From assembly GCF_000001735.4 (NCBI RefSeq), contig NC_003074.8:10354101-10418100 (forward strand): a stretch of DNA of 64,000 nucleotides. Reading direction: 5' to 3'. Source of the DNA: Arabidopsis thaliana. Lineage: Eukaryota; Streptophyta; Magnoliopsida; Brassicales; Brassicaceae. This document shows, piece after piece, positions 23,948-35,508 of the stretch (position 1 is the first letter of the stretch; each line of letters starts with the position of its first letter). Below the pieces are notes generated by a model. It saw only the letters and a list, made by a program, of their open reading frames with translations, searched no databases and was not told the origin of the DNA. Both the position numbers and the translations under genes were made by a program.

Positions 23948-25671
23948 ATGGCTATTTCTAAAATAACCCTTGCAATCATCGTTTTACTTCTAGGGTTCAC
24001 TGAGAAATTATCTGCCTTGTCGAGTAGTTGTAATTTTCCGGCAGTTTTTAACTTTGGAGATTCAAATTCTGACACCGGAGCTATCTCTGCGGCCATTGGA
24101 GAGGTTCCTCCACCTAATGGAGTTGCATTTTTTGGAAGATCCGCCGGAAGACACTCCGATGGCCGTCTCATTATAGATTTCATTAGTAAGTATCTTTGAT
24201 TTTCAATTTTACCCTTTTGTAAATTCTACTAACTATATTCATTAGCAACTTAATTCTACATTGATTTTAGAGTATAAGATAAGAGAAATTTTTGTGTTGC
24301 CAATTTGTTAACACTTATATATAGAGTTGCAGAAATCTCTATTTTAGAATCAATTATAGAGTAGGGTTAGAGAAATGTTTTGCATTTTTACTTAGAGTAG
24401 GGTTGGAGATGCCCTTAGTATATTTGAAACACACATTTGCTTCTAGTTATTGAATCGATTTTGACGATATATTTGTTATGATTTTGGGCAGCCGAAAATC
24501 TTACTTTGCCGTATTTAACACCATACTTGGATTCGGTTGGAGCTAATTACCGGCATGGTGCTAATTTTGCGACGGGCGGTTCTTGCATCCGCCCCACACT
24601 TGCTTGTTTTAGCCCATTCCATCTTGGGACTCAAGTGTCCCAATTCATTCACTTTAAGACTCGTACCTTGTCTCTCTACAACCAAACCAACGGTAAGTTC
24701 AACCGGTTAAGTCATACAAATTACCAAACCAGAATTTAAAACTAAAACTAAGTCTTCTACATGTTTTGTTTTAATGAAAACTTTGTTGATATTTGTTGTT
24801 TTGGCCTTAGGAAAAACTCCATTCTGCAAAGAAGTCTTTGCACGGCCCAAAGATTTCTCAAAAGCTCTTTATACATTGGATATCGGCCAAAACGATCTCG
24901 CGATTGGGTTCCAAAACATGACAGAGGAACAACTCAAAGCAACTATACCCTTAATCATTGAAAACTTCACCATTGCCTTAAAAGTAAGTATCTTAAAATT
25001 ATCGGAGACTTTGGTATAAAACAATCTCTAACAATGATTTATTTTATTAGTTGTTATACAAAGAAGGAGCAAGATTCTTCTCAATTCATAACACCGGACC
25101 GACAGGCTGTTTACCGTATCTTCTGAAAGCTTTTCCCGCTATACCGCGAGATCCCTACGGTTGTTTGAAGCCTCTGAACAATGTGGCAATTGAGTTCAAC
25201 AAACAACTCAAGAACAAAATCACTCAACTAAAGAAAGAGTTACCTTCTTCTTTCTTTACTTATGTTGATGTCTACTCGGCCAAATACAACTTGATCACCA
25301 AAGCAAAGGCTCTAGGTATGCACTAAACCAATTAAACGGTTTATATTTTTGGATTTTATTGGTTACGGTTAGACTTAAGACTTCTCATTCATTTCCGGTT
25401 TTATCAAATCTATAATGCAGGTTTTATTGATCCTTTTGACTATTGTTGCGTTGGGGCGATCGGACGTGGAATGGGATGTGGGAAGACAATATTTCTAAAT
25501 GGGACAGAACTCTATAGTTCTTCCTGCCAAAACCGTAAAAATTTCATAAGTTGGGATGGCATACATTACACCGAAACCGCGAATATGCTAGTCGCAAACC
25601 GAATCCTCGATGGTTCGATATCGGATCCACCTCTCCCTACCCAAAAAGCATGTAAACTCACGAAAAAATAA
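23948..25671 (+). CDS. Secreted GDSL esterase/lipase
   Basis: This is a plant SGNH-fold hydrolase of the ENOD8-like GDSL group, predicted to be secreted and to hydrolyse acyl or acetyl esters; the natural substrate is unknown. Exons are 23948-24185, 24492-24692, 24811-24983, 25051-25315 and 25421-25671, all in phase, giving about 375 aa. An N-terminal signal peptide (MAISKITLAIIVLLLGF…) is followed by block I with the nucleophile (FNFGDSNSDTG), the block II Gly (GANFATGGSC), block III Asn (LDIGQNDL) and block V Asp-His (SWDGIHYTE). The catalytic Ser, Gly, Asn and His set is therefore complete. Five exons is the normal structure for the family. Intron 1 contains the words GTTGGAGATGCCC, probably a small transposon remnant. 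By order it is probably At3g27950. Confidence 0.93.
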
Positions 25672-26412
25672 GTTGCCATGATATAAACTAATAAATGTCT
25701 AGCATATTTCTGGTGCTTTCAAGTAACTAGCCAAAATTTCTATTCACATCTCTCTTTTTGTTTTTGAATCAATGTAAAATTTTCTTCAAAAAGTCATTGG
25801 TTACAATATATGCAGCTTTAAGCAGAATGTTTCTATTCACATCTTATCATATTAGTTATTATATAAAAGACTATATCAAATAATCAGTAACTTGTTTGGT
25901 AAGAAATTTTAAACCGCTTAGTTCAGATTATCTTTTGCTTAGTGACAACTTTTCTTTTGTTGCTTTGCTAAGTGACAACTTCTTGATTCGGTGGGTCGTC
26001 TCTTTATGTTCTCATGCTACATATGTATGTGTATATTCGGTTATTGTTTTTTGTTGACATTCATGAACATTACATGACAAGACCAGACAAGATGTTTTAG
26101 TAACCAAACACTTGTTGTTTACTCAAGATCAGTGCTCAAAGTTAGAGAAACTGCCATCAAGGAGATTTTTAAACTCCAAAATTTCAATGTAAATCACATT
26201 ACAAAACGACCAAATCAATTGCGTTTTACTCTTTACATTTTATTTATAAAGAAAACAAATGCAAGATTTTTTTTTTTTTCCTTCACTTTTTATAAAACTA
26301 GAAAACATAAAGCCTCTTCATTTTTTTCCTTCTCCCTCGACCGTGTAAGTACCGTATTCGAACTTGTATTTTGTATATATATACATTTTAGACCGGACAA
26401 TAATCCGGTTAA
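25672..26412. other. Convergent 3' region between the GDSL gene and KLCR2
   Basis: No gene could be supported. The stretch holds the two 3' untranslated ends and AT-rich spacer. Confidence 0.4.
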
Positions 26413-28493
26413 TCAATAAACCGGTCTCTGTCCATTTGCAATTTCAGGGTTGTTGTCCAAAAGGGTAAGAAGTGCTCTGTTTCTTTTACTCCTTCCTCTT
26501 CCAGCTTCTTTCAACAACGCAGCAAGCCTCTGCTTCTCGTCCTCAACCTCGGGATTTGCCGTCCCGAGCTTCTCTTCTCTTGTCCCAACAACATACTCCA
26601 ATATCTCTATAGCATCATCTAACCTGTAAAGCAAGTAACACATTGCTTGTACCGCAGGGAAATACCAAAAAACATAACCTAGCAAGAAAATTGTTTTAAG
26701 TTCCAAATTTACCTTCCCATTGCGTCGTACGTTCCAGCAAGGTTACTGTAAACCGCTAATGTATCGGGATGGTACGGTCCACACTCTTTCTCAAGAATAG
26801 TTTTCGCTTCTTCAAACAAATCTGCAGCTTCATTGATCGCGTAACGCTGAACGCAAGCTAGTCCCATCTGATTCAAAGCAATCCCGAAAAGAGCGGTTTT
26901 TTTCTCTCCGCTATTGCGGAACTTTGATATCGCGCTCTTGAATATGTCGTAGGACTCGGAGTAATTTCCCATCATATAAGTAACCACACCCATTTGAGCT
27001 TCAATACCTGCAATCGTGTTCTGTTGACCTGGAGCGTTTGCATATATCTTCAACGCCCGTCTCAACAACTTAAGAGCTTGATCAAGTTCATTCATTGACT
27101 GATATATCGCAGAAATCTCTATAAAACCAGTCGCAACCTCTTCCATAGGAGTTCCTGGAGTCGGTTTTAGGTAAATCTTGAGAGCGTTTTCGCAGTACGA
27201 TTTGGAATCGCGTGTTTTCCCAATCTTGTTGTACAAGTCAGCAAGCCTAACGTAAACCAAAGCAACAGAGGAATGAGTCTCACCTTTTCCTTGCTTAAAC
27301 ACAGCTAAAGCCTTCTGGTATGCGAATATCGCTTCATCAAACCTAGCTAGCGACATGTAAGCATCACCAATACTGCAATCTACAGCAGCAACATCTTCTC
27401 TATGGTTCTGAGATGACATTGCCATGCTCGCTAAAACATAATGCTCAAGCGCAACTTCATAATCACCTTTCGCATCGCAGATAAGTCCCATCAGTTTTCT
27501 ATCCGCAGCTTCTTCAATAGAAGCTGTAGCGGCAGCACCGTTTTCTTTGTGAATGTCCAATGCCATTTGACAAAGCCTTGAGGCTTCTTCAAACTGCATT
27601 GCTTGAACATGAGCTTCCGCTAAGTACCTACAAGTTTCGCCAACTCGTGCATCCGATTCTCCAAGAACTTGTCTTTGAATCTCCAAACCCGCGGTGTATA
27701 GCATAATCGAATTTTCAACTTGACCCATCAAACCATACATGTCACCAAGCTGCATACACCCTGCAAATTTCGCCAACGCGTGATCCTCACCATCTTCAAT
27801 CATCGGTATCTCGATAGAACGTTCAAGAACAGGCACAGCGTCATTGTATCTCCCTAACCCTGCATATATCGCTGCCAAGATATGCAAAGACATCACCAAA
27901 TTCAACCCAAGTTGTTTCTCTCCTTCCCCACATTTCTCAAACACTTTCACCGCTCTCAACGCTAAATCAAGAGCCTTGTTTAAATTCTCACCTGAAGAAA
28001 CCAACTCTCTGGCTTGCTTCAACAACACCACACCAAGCTCAGGACTCTCCTCATCAACAGAAACCTTCCCCAAATCCGGTGATTTCCTCGAAGAGATCCT
28101 CGAACCCGGCATCTTCGGATTATTAGGACTCGTTTTCGCAACCTTCTTACCATTCGAAAGAGGTTTCTTCTGACTCAAGCTACCTTCTCCATTACTTTCT
28201 TCCTTCTTCTCCAAGATAATCTCTTTCTTGCTCTCTCCTTCTTCTCCTACATCTCCAACCAAATGCCTCAACTCCAAATCAATCCTAGATTCAGCTCCAT
28301 ACGAAATAAAACTCGCCCTGGACGGAGACTGATCATCAGAACTCTCCATTTCACAAACGTTATGATACAACTGCTCAATAGAAGCATTCATAGCTCCATC
28401 AATTGCAAGATCTATAGAACTCAGAGGACTCCTCGGTGAAGCTTGAAGGGCAGAATCGTCTTTTACCCTCTCATTGCTCTCTCCTACGTCCAT
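26413..28493 (-). CDS. KLCR2: Kinesin light chain-related protein 2 (TPR)
   Basis: This is a plant KLC-related tetratricopeptide-repeat protein (also called CMU2 in some work). KLCRs bind IQD scaffolds and kinesin partners at cortical microtubules and help stabilise them and orient cellulose deposition. There are two exons (minus strand), 28493-26713 and 26623-26413, giving 663 aa. Residues 1-145 are a disordered, Ser/Lys-rich leader (KSPDLGKV, SRISSRKSPD). From about 150 onward TPR helices repeat regularly, for example ALDLALRAVKVFEK, YNDAVPVLERSIEI, YEVALEHYVLASMA, FDEAIFAYQKALAVF, LDQALKLLRRALKIY and AADLFEEAKTILEK. The tail (RGRSKRNRALLTLLDNN) is basic. The frame is open a little further upstream to 28502, but that codon is TTG; the ATG at 28493 is the first true start. 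It matches At3g27960 by recall. Confidence 0.94.
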
Positions 28494-30999
28494 GGCCTCC
28501 AAAACTCACAACTCAATTATAAATCTGAATCAATGGAGACCAAGATTTTAGATTCAAATCCGTTAAAACAACAAGATAACATCAAAAGACTCGAAATTGA
28601 GAACCATAAGTCCCTAACTAGAATTATCTAAAGCTGACATAGATTCAGTTACTAACAGAGAACAAAACCCAGAATCAAATTCAACGAAATTGAAAAGAAA
28701 AACGAAAACTTTGAAGATTTTAAGAGATAAAAATCGAACCTTTATGTGTCTTTGACTCTGAAGAAATCTGCAAGAAGGCAAAAAAAGAACAGATTCTGTT
28801 TTTTGGTAACTTAGTGTGGTTGTGTAAGAGATGAAAATGAAGGATTTGGTGTCTTGTACTTTTCACTTTTAGGTGTTTGTTTTATATCTTCACTTTCATA
28901 ATCTCATAGCTAATGTTATGAGAAAGATGAAGCAACAACATTTATGCACAAACCCTTTCACTGTCCTTATATGTTTTGAAACAAAAGCAGACTTTTTTTT
29001 TTGGGTCTACATTGCTTACTTTAATTTACCTTTTAAATTGAATTATTGATTGATTATATTAAGATAATGAAGATGATAATTGACTCTTTTTGATGTGATT
29101 ATATGATTATTTTTTCAAGAAAGAGATGCATAACCAGAAATTTTTTTGAAGATCATTAGGTTTGAAGATGATTGACTCTTGAAGCAATAAAAAGAAGATG
29201 ACTTCTTCCCTACTTGCACTCTCTCTTTAAATAATTTATCTTTTTTCCTCAATTTTATAAATAAATTTATCTCTTTGAAAAATAATAATGAATGTCTCAT
29301 CCATTTTTTTTATCATCTAAAATTTGATTAAAAATTTGCTGTGAAACCAAAGAAAATTACAAATTTTCAAAGAAGGAAAAGTAAAACCGACAGATAAAAA
29401 ATAATTCCCCAAAAATTACAGCAGAAAAAAACGAGATTCTTTCTGGAAACTAAACACTATGAAATGAATGTTTCATCCATTTCAAGATTACCTTTTTTTT
29501 AATTAAAACTTTTAAAAAATATTGTTTCCTTCACATGCAATTTTTTCATGAATTTGTTTTTTTAAAGTTAAAGTTTGAGTTTTGCCCGTTAAGAATTAAT
29601 TATTTTTCTTATTTATCCTAAAAGAAATATTGTTTCCTTGAAATGCAATTTTTTAGGGATTTAATGAGTTAAATTAGAACAAAAAAAAATTGAGTTTTGC
29701 AGGTTAATTAGCCAGCTAATTAAATGCTGGGGAAAGATCACAATTCACAAGTCTACGTCAAACCCTACAAATTCACAGCTGTATAATAAGTACCGTTGAG
29801 ATTCCGCCACGTGTCATACTTAATCATCAATTATCTCTAATGATCATCCCATGATCTCTAATCTATATACGTAATATTAAAAACGTGAACAGTTAAAAAT
29901 TTAGCCTTTTGATTGATATAATGATGCAGTGTTTTTTTTTTAGTATAGTCTTTAACTCTTTATGGAAAGAAAAATTGGACCACTGGATTTAAAGGATTGA
30001 ATCACTAATTTAGTAAGAATTTTTCTTAATGACGAAATGATATGACACGTGGACTACAGCTGCATACCAGTTAGACAGCCTGGTTTTATGGTCCAGATGT
30101 GGTCCACCTTTAAGCCCATTACGGCTTTATGGGCCCTTATAGTCATCAGTGTAGGGCCTACCCAAAATGTAATTTTTATAGAACTCTCGTTCCCATATTT
30201 CATGAGTCAATTTTATTGTGAAAAAACGATAATGCGCTTAAGGCAATTTTTTCACTAGCCAACCAACAAAATATCGAAATGACTATTATTTTTATTTATT
30301 TTTTTTTTCTTGTCACAACGAAATGACTATTTATATATGTTTTTGTTAAGAGCCCATAACATTATATTATTTGGTTGGTCGGTCATATTATATATGCAAA
30401 TTATGTATGACTTGGTTTCTTACAAGAGACAGAGACAACCCACACGTTTGTTCATAATTCTAAGACCTAACAACGTCTCTTCCTTCGGATTTTTATTTTT
30501 GTATATTGCATAAAGACAACTCTGTAACCACAAATACTTTATTATTTCCTATTCACAAAGTTATAAGCAATTCTTTTTTATCGTCAGTTCATAAGCAATT
30601 CATTGGATTAATTTATGAACTGAAAACAAATTGTAATCATTGACGACTGTTGGGCGGTGCTGTTTTCTTTAACTCTTTCGCCGCTCGAATCCCATATCAA
30701 ATCTTATCTGTTCACAAATTATTTGGTTTTCTAAATTCCTACGCGTTTTATATTACCAACACGTTTTTGTTTTCTTCGAAAATTTTAGGTCAGAACGTAT
30801 ATAATTTTGACAAATTTGTCAAATACTATCTCTGACAAAAGTTTGATAAATTTTGACAAATTTGCCACAACATCAGTCATTGAATTGTACAATAACTGTC
30901 TAACAAATAAAAATTTTCTACTTAGCGTAAAATACATTCGTTCGTGAATCGTGATGAAACAAGAATACTTGCGAAACAAGCAAAGTAAACCTAATCAAA
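28494..30999. other. Intergenic upstream of KLCR2
   Basis: The first 250 bp is the KLCR2 leader. A donor-like AAG|GTTCGAT (minus sense, near 28740) and an acceptor-like ATTCAG near 28530 suggest a 5'-UTR intron. The rest is AT-rich. A pair of related words (ATATTGTTTCCTT-(C/G)A-ATGCAATTTTTT) at about 29520 and 29628 marks a diverged short duplication. No gene or RNA gene is supported. Confidence 0.4.
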
Positions 31000-31485
31000 T
31001 GCATGATTTAAGCATATACCGCAGGATTCGTTTCAGAATACCAAAATCTGCAACTATTGGAGCATGCATTCGTTGACAAACAAAATTGACTACATACTGG
31101 ATATACGGCCGAGTGATGGTGAGTTATTGCAATTTTCCAGCTAGGCTTCGAAAATAAGTTGCATCCGAGGATAATTCAAAGTTGAGGTTGTCGATTTTAT
31201 GTGGTAAAAGAGTCGGCATCAGATTACATTCAGACATAGCAGCCTATTGTAGAATGTCAGATGCATAAGCTGTTTGGTGAAGAAAAAGACCGTGTGAATC
31301 AGTTTTGATTTCATCACCAACAAAGTCATCTACATAGAGTAGAAGCACAAGTTTTTTCCCATTTTTGTGATATGTGAAGAGAGAAGGATCAAATTTGCTG
31401 CAAGTAAACCCAAAATCTAGGAGATAATTACCGAAGGTGTTGAACCAAGCTCGTGGTGCCTGCTTGTAGGAACCGGTTCTCATGA
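31000..31485 (-). pseudogene. Degenerate Copia reverse-transcriptase fragment
   Basis: In minus sense the frame begins KQAPRAWFNTFGNYLLDFGF and continues SKFDPSLFTYHKNGKKLVLL, then LLYVDD, the Ty1/Copia RT core with its YxDD active site. Directly after YVDD the usual 40-residue block is missing, and the sequence resumes at the later LFLHQTAYASDILQ block. It then runs on through a stop into MSECNLMPTLLPHKIDNLN, SLAGKLQ-stop-LTITRPYIQYVVN and FVCQRMHAPIVADFGILKRILRY, the conserved region before RNase H. Internal deletion, stop codons and the absence of LTRs show a dead fragment. Its upstream boundary coincides with an inverted repeat (31467-31527). Confidence 0.85.
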
Positions 31486-31527
31486 TTCAACCACCGAGTT
31501 TTGTTGAATCATGAAAACCGGTTCCTA
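31467..31527. repeat. 25-bp inverted repeat with 11-nt loop
   Basis: The arm 31467-31491 (TAGGAACCGGTTCTCATGAT then TCAAC) is matched by its inverse at 31503-31527 with one mismatch. The DNA could form a strong hairpin. The left arm overlaps the first codons of the Copia fragment, so it may mark a rearrangement junction. Confidence 0.85.
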
Positions 31528-34479
31528 TTATTTTACTCAATACAAAAAATGATTGGATTGGATGACACTCATCGATTATTTCAGCTTTTAAAAGTAAGAA
31601 AACATAACCAAAACATATTATAATTAAGCATAATATTTGACCATTTCTTTTCGATTGTTAAAAAATGACTTTTACAAACAAAATATAAGTAGACGATTTT
31701 TAATAATTACATACAAGTGCATCAACTATTTTTACGAACAAATTAAGATTCCTTTAAATTACGTTCTTAACTTCAATCAATGGAGTGTTTCAAACCTCTT
31801 CCGTCGATTTGACAAAACATTCGTTAGATTTGTTTCGATTTGTTATTAAATTCAATTCGATTTGAAAATTTTAGATATCCATAAATTAACGAAGCAAAAC
31901 TTAAAAGAGATATTCGTCAAAAACAGAGAAAATCAAAAATACTATAATTTAAATAGGTGAATATCTGCTCTTCTTCAAAATTAATTGCATACATAAATTC
32001 TAATTTTATTATTCTTATATGTGTTTTATAATCTTGTAATCATCGAACTAACTGTTTGAATTACAACATTGATAAAATATTACTATTTTTGACAAATATA
32101 ATTTACTATTTTTTGATAAAAAATTACTATTATTAGATTAATTTTTATATTGTTTTATTTTATAGAAAAATATTTGACAGACTAGATATCCAACAAATAG
32201 TTTGGATTTTAATGGATATAAGAAGAGGATATTCGGACACTAACAAAACAAAAAAAATTGAATAGCTAAGTATTCAGATAAAGCAAATCAGATTTCAAAT
32301 ACCACCTAATTTTCTGATATCCGCTTTATGCCCAACACTAATCTGATGACTTCTGTCTTCAAAACGTTTCTACCAAACATCAGATAGAGCCTAATACTGG
32401 TTTTGGCTAAGAACCAAAATTGAATTATCACTAGTATCACATAAACATACTATTCATCCAGTCATGTAGCATCTATTGATTGGAGCAGCGAATAGTCCTC
32501 ACGAGACACACCTTGATAATGGTGCAACTGTAATGTCTGGAAGCTCAGATATCGTCTTCGAGGAGTTACACGAAGGATCCTGATGACAAATAAAACATAA
32601 GTTTCTTTTTTATTATAAAAAAAACAAAAGGGAAAAACAAAAAATCAAGAAATATTGAGTTCTTTAAGTAAGTTTTTCTTTTTGTGAGTCTAATACAAAA
32701 GTATAGAAACGAATACTTACATTCTGTGGGTTTACACACTAGACGTAAAATGAAATTTCATTAATTAACTATAATAACAACGTCAATAACATAAGTAAAC
32801 AACTTGTAGTTGAACTTTTATTTTTCTTACTAAACTTTCTAATTGAAGGGTATATTTTTGTTAATTTTGTTAACGTATCTTTAATCGAAGGTATTTTAGG
32901 TATTAAATGTAGATAAATTTTTTTGTTTTAATTTAGAAATCCAAAACAAATTCAATGTATATTAGAGCTTAATAGTACAATAGGATTTTTATATGTAATT
33001 GGATTTCTTTTGTGAGTCTATATATGAATAGATGCAGTCATGAAACATGACAAAAGAGCATCCGAACTTTGGGGAATATGCTAACTTTTTCTTACTAAAA
33101 ATATGAATATGGATGTGCATGGACACATCTTAACTGTAGAATGTGCTGTAATTGAGAAGAAAAATATTGTGGTGATTAATTCATTTCAAAGCCTACATTT
33201 CTATTATGCATATTAGAAACTATTTATCAAAAATTCATTAAAAAAGAGGTTTCGAATCAAATTATAGATGAACGTGTTGAAGGAATATTTTCAACAAGGA
33301 AAAAGCTTTGAAAGTTTAAATGAATAAATTGGATTTTGTTAGTCAAGAAAAGAGATAGGTGTATATGCATGGTCTGATACCAAAGGACCATCTTTGCTTT
33401 TGTTCTTTAACACAATTATATGCATGAATAATACCCTTTTTTTTATTATCAAATTTGGAATCTTTTAGGATCAAACACTATAAACTAGAATCTTAGACTT
33501 GGCCCATATTTCCTCGGTCAAAAGATAGTAAGCTTCTAAAAAAACTTCAAACCTTTCAAGCAAAATATTTTTTTAAGTCAAAATTAAGAATCTAAAACAT
33601 ATGTACCATTTTGCAGTCTGATTTATACTGCAAAATTTGGTCACTCAAAATTCGAGACAATATTTTGTTTGCGTTTAAATTGAATACTGATATTTATTGT
33701 TAAGAAGATATCATGGTTCCTTTTCGAATTAATTCACACACATTCATACACAAAATAGAGAACATGAAGCTCTGAATCCATGTGAAGTTAAATTAGCATA
33801 TCCAAAGAAGATTGAAATGCGTGACGTCGTAAGTTTAAGCTACATTTTTGTAAACTAAGAGTAAACTTGCAGAAAAATATTACTTATATTTTCTTAGAAA
33901 GCCCTACATATTATTTATCAACCGCTAATGTGAACTATGGACACAAACGCAACATACCGACATGCATACGCAAGAGCATGATATTGCAACAGTTAAAAGA
34001 AAAGCCTTTATGAAAAAAGTAAACCTTATCTTCAGCGCGTAAATAAGATAAGATAAAGATGATCTTTGAGTCAATTAATAAATTTATTTTTTCTTTTTGA
34101 ATTTCTGTCACAGAATTTTTTTGTTCTTTATTATTTTGATAAAACAAATAATTTTTTACAGTAGTGTGCTATAAGACAATCGTTAATTGAAGTAGAGAGA
34201 TACTGACTAGTAAGAATTTGATGGAACATGAATTCTTAAATAATATATATATATATCTTTAAGTTTATAAGACAATTTTCGAAACTACTTTATCTTTCTA
34301 ATTTTCTTTATATGTAATATAAATATTTGAATAAATGATACAAAATAATTATTTTATTTTAACATCAAACGAACTTTGATTAATTTGAAGAGTGATCCTT
34401 GTGGAAGATTTGTACAAAAAAACTAGGAAGAAATAAATGGTGTATAAAATTCACATTGTTTGGTATTAAGTTCTTTGTC
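31528..34479. other. AT-rich intergenic stretch between retroelement fragments
   Basis: No gene could be supported. A slightly GC-richer patch at about 32400-32590 (…CGATATCTGAGCTTCCAGAC in minus sense) looks like a relic of coding or transposon DNA but was not identified. There is a short (AT)n run near 34243-34256. Confidence 0.4.
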
Positions 34480-34795
34480 AATCAATCAGCCGCTTCGTTG
34501 TTGTTCCTTGAAACCCATGTGAAGGTAGAATTTGTGAACTTTTCTGCCAGGTTATAGACTTTAAAATTCTTCATTTCTCTATTGATAATATGTGGTATTT
34601 GCTTGTTATCTCCTTCAAAAGTGACATTCCAAATCCTCGTATCCAAGTGTGTTGCAGTTCCGCCTCAATGACGATATTACAGGCTTTGCCTCTACTTTGT
34701 GTTGCTTCAACAAATAATCCTCTATCATCTCGTATAATCTAGCCAGCTTTTTCATTTTTCCCAGTCCGTAGGAGACTACAATCATAATTACATTT
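34480..34795 (-). pseudogene. LINE RNase H-domain fragment
   Basis: Minus-sense translation gives CNYDCSLLRTGKNEKAG, a stop in place of Trp, then IIRDDRGLFVEATQSRGKAC and NIVIEAELQ. After a frame change it reads GDNKQIPHIINREMK, NFKVYNLAEKFTNS and TFTWVSRNNNEAAD. This is the RNase H-like domain found at the C-terminus of plant non-LTR (LINE) polyproteins. The conserved acidic residues in CNYDCS, EAELQ, EGDN and NNEAAD are recognisable. One nonsense codon and at least one frameshift show it is dead. No RT domain or poly(A) tail is attached. Confidence 0.8.
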
Positions 34796-35508
34796 TAAAA
34801 AACTACTTGATGTGGTTTACGCCATTGTTGGTATTCTTGTGTATATAAAATGATTTTTTTTTCTTAGTACATGTACATACAAACTTCATTTTTTCAACAA
34901 AAAAACAAATTTTAGTGTATTGAAGGCTTTTTAAAAATTCGAAAATGAAGTGAATGATGTAAGAACATTTTCTAATATTTTAGAGATTATTCATAAACCT
35001 TTTATTGGTATTTTTGAAAGTTATATAAACAATCGTAATTGCTTGATGGTTTGTATTTTTGATCCTTTGTATTTTTATGTGAGCCTTTGTATATTTGTTT
35101 TTCTTCCCTACACCTACTTAGTGTTGGCTAGCTAGTTATCTGTGTGAGATTTTCTTGTTTATAAACTTGATCGACATCACATTTTCACACACACACGTGC
35201 ATACAATAATAGCATCTTCGTTATCGTCCAAAACAAATGACAACTAAAAATTATGATTCCTTTTACCATGAAAAGCGACCCCATCGCATTAAGGCATCTA
35301 CTTCAATTTCTGTTCGTCTCTAACGGTCATATATGAGAATGGTCAGCTTTGCTTTTCTTCATCCTGCTTTTATGAATATTCATCTATAAATACCTTCTCA
35401 CACCTTCTCCATTCTTCACATACTCACACACTCAGCTATCAAGAAGAGAACAAACTCTCTCAACTCTTTCGTTCTCAAGTATTTGCTTGCAAGTGTCTGA
35501 TACGTACA
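34796..35508. other. Promoter region of the exonuclease-like gene
   Basis: No ORF is supported. A TATA box (CTATAAATA, 35384-35392) lies about 117 bp before the ATG at 35509, followed by a CA/CT-rich leader (CACACCTTCTCC…). This is a good plant core promoter by position. Confidence 0.55.

Noticed and set aside
27844-28173. Plus-strand ORF antisense to KLCR2
   Set aside because: Shadow of the KLCR2 coding frame; no independent features.
28494-28502. Upstream extension of KLCR2 by three codons
   Set aside because: The supposed start codon is TTG; the first ATG is at 28493.
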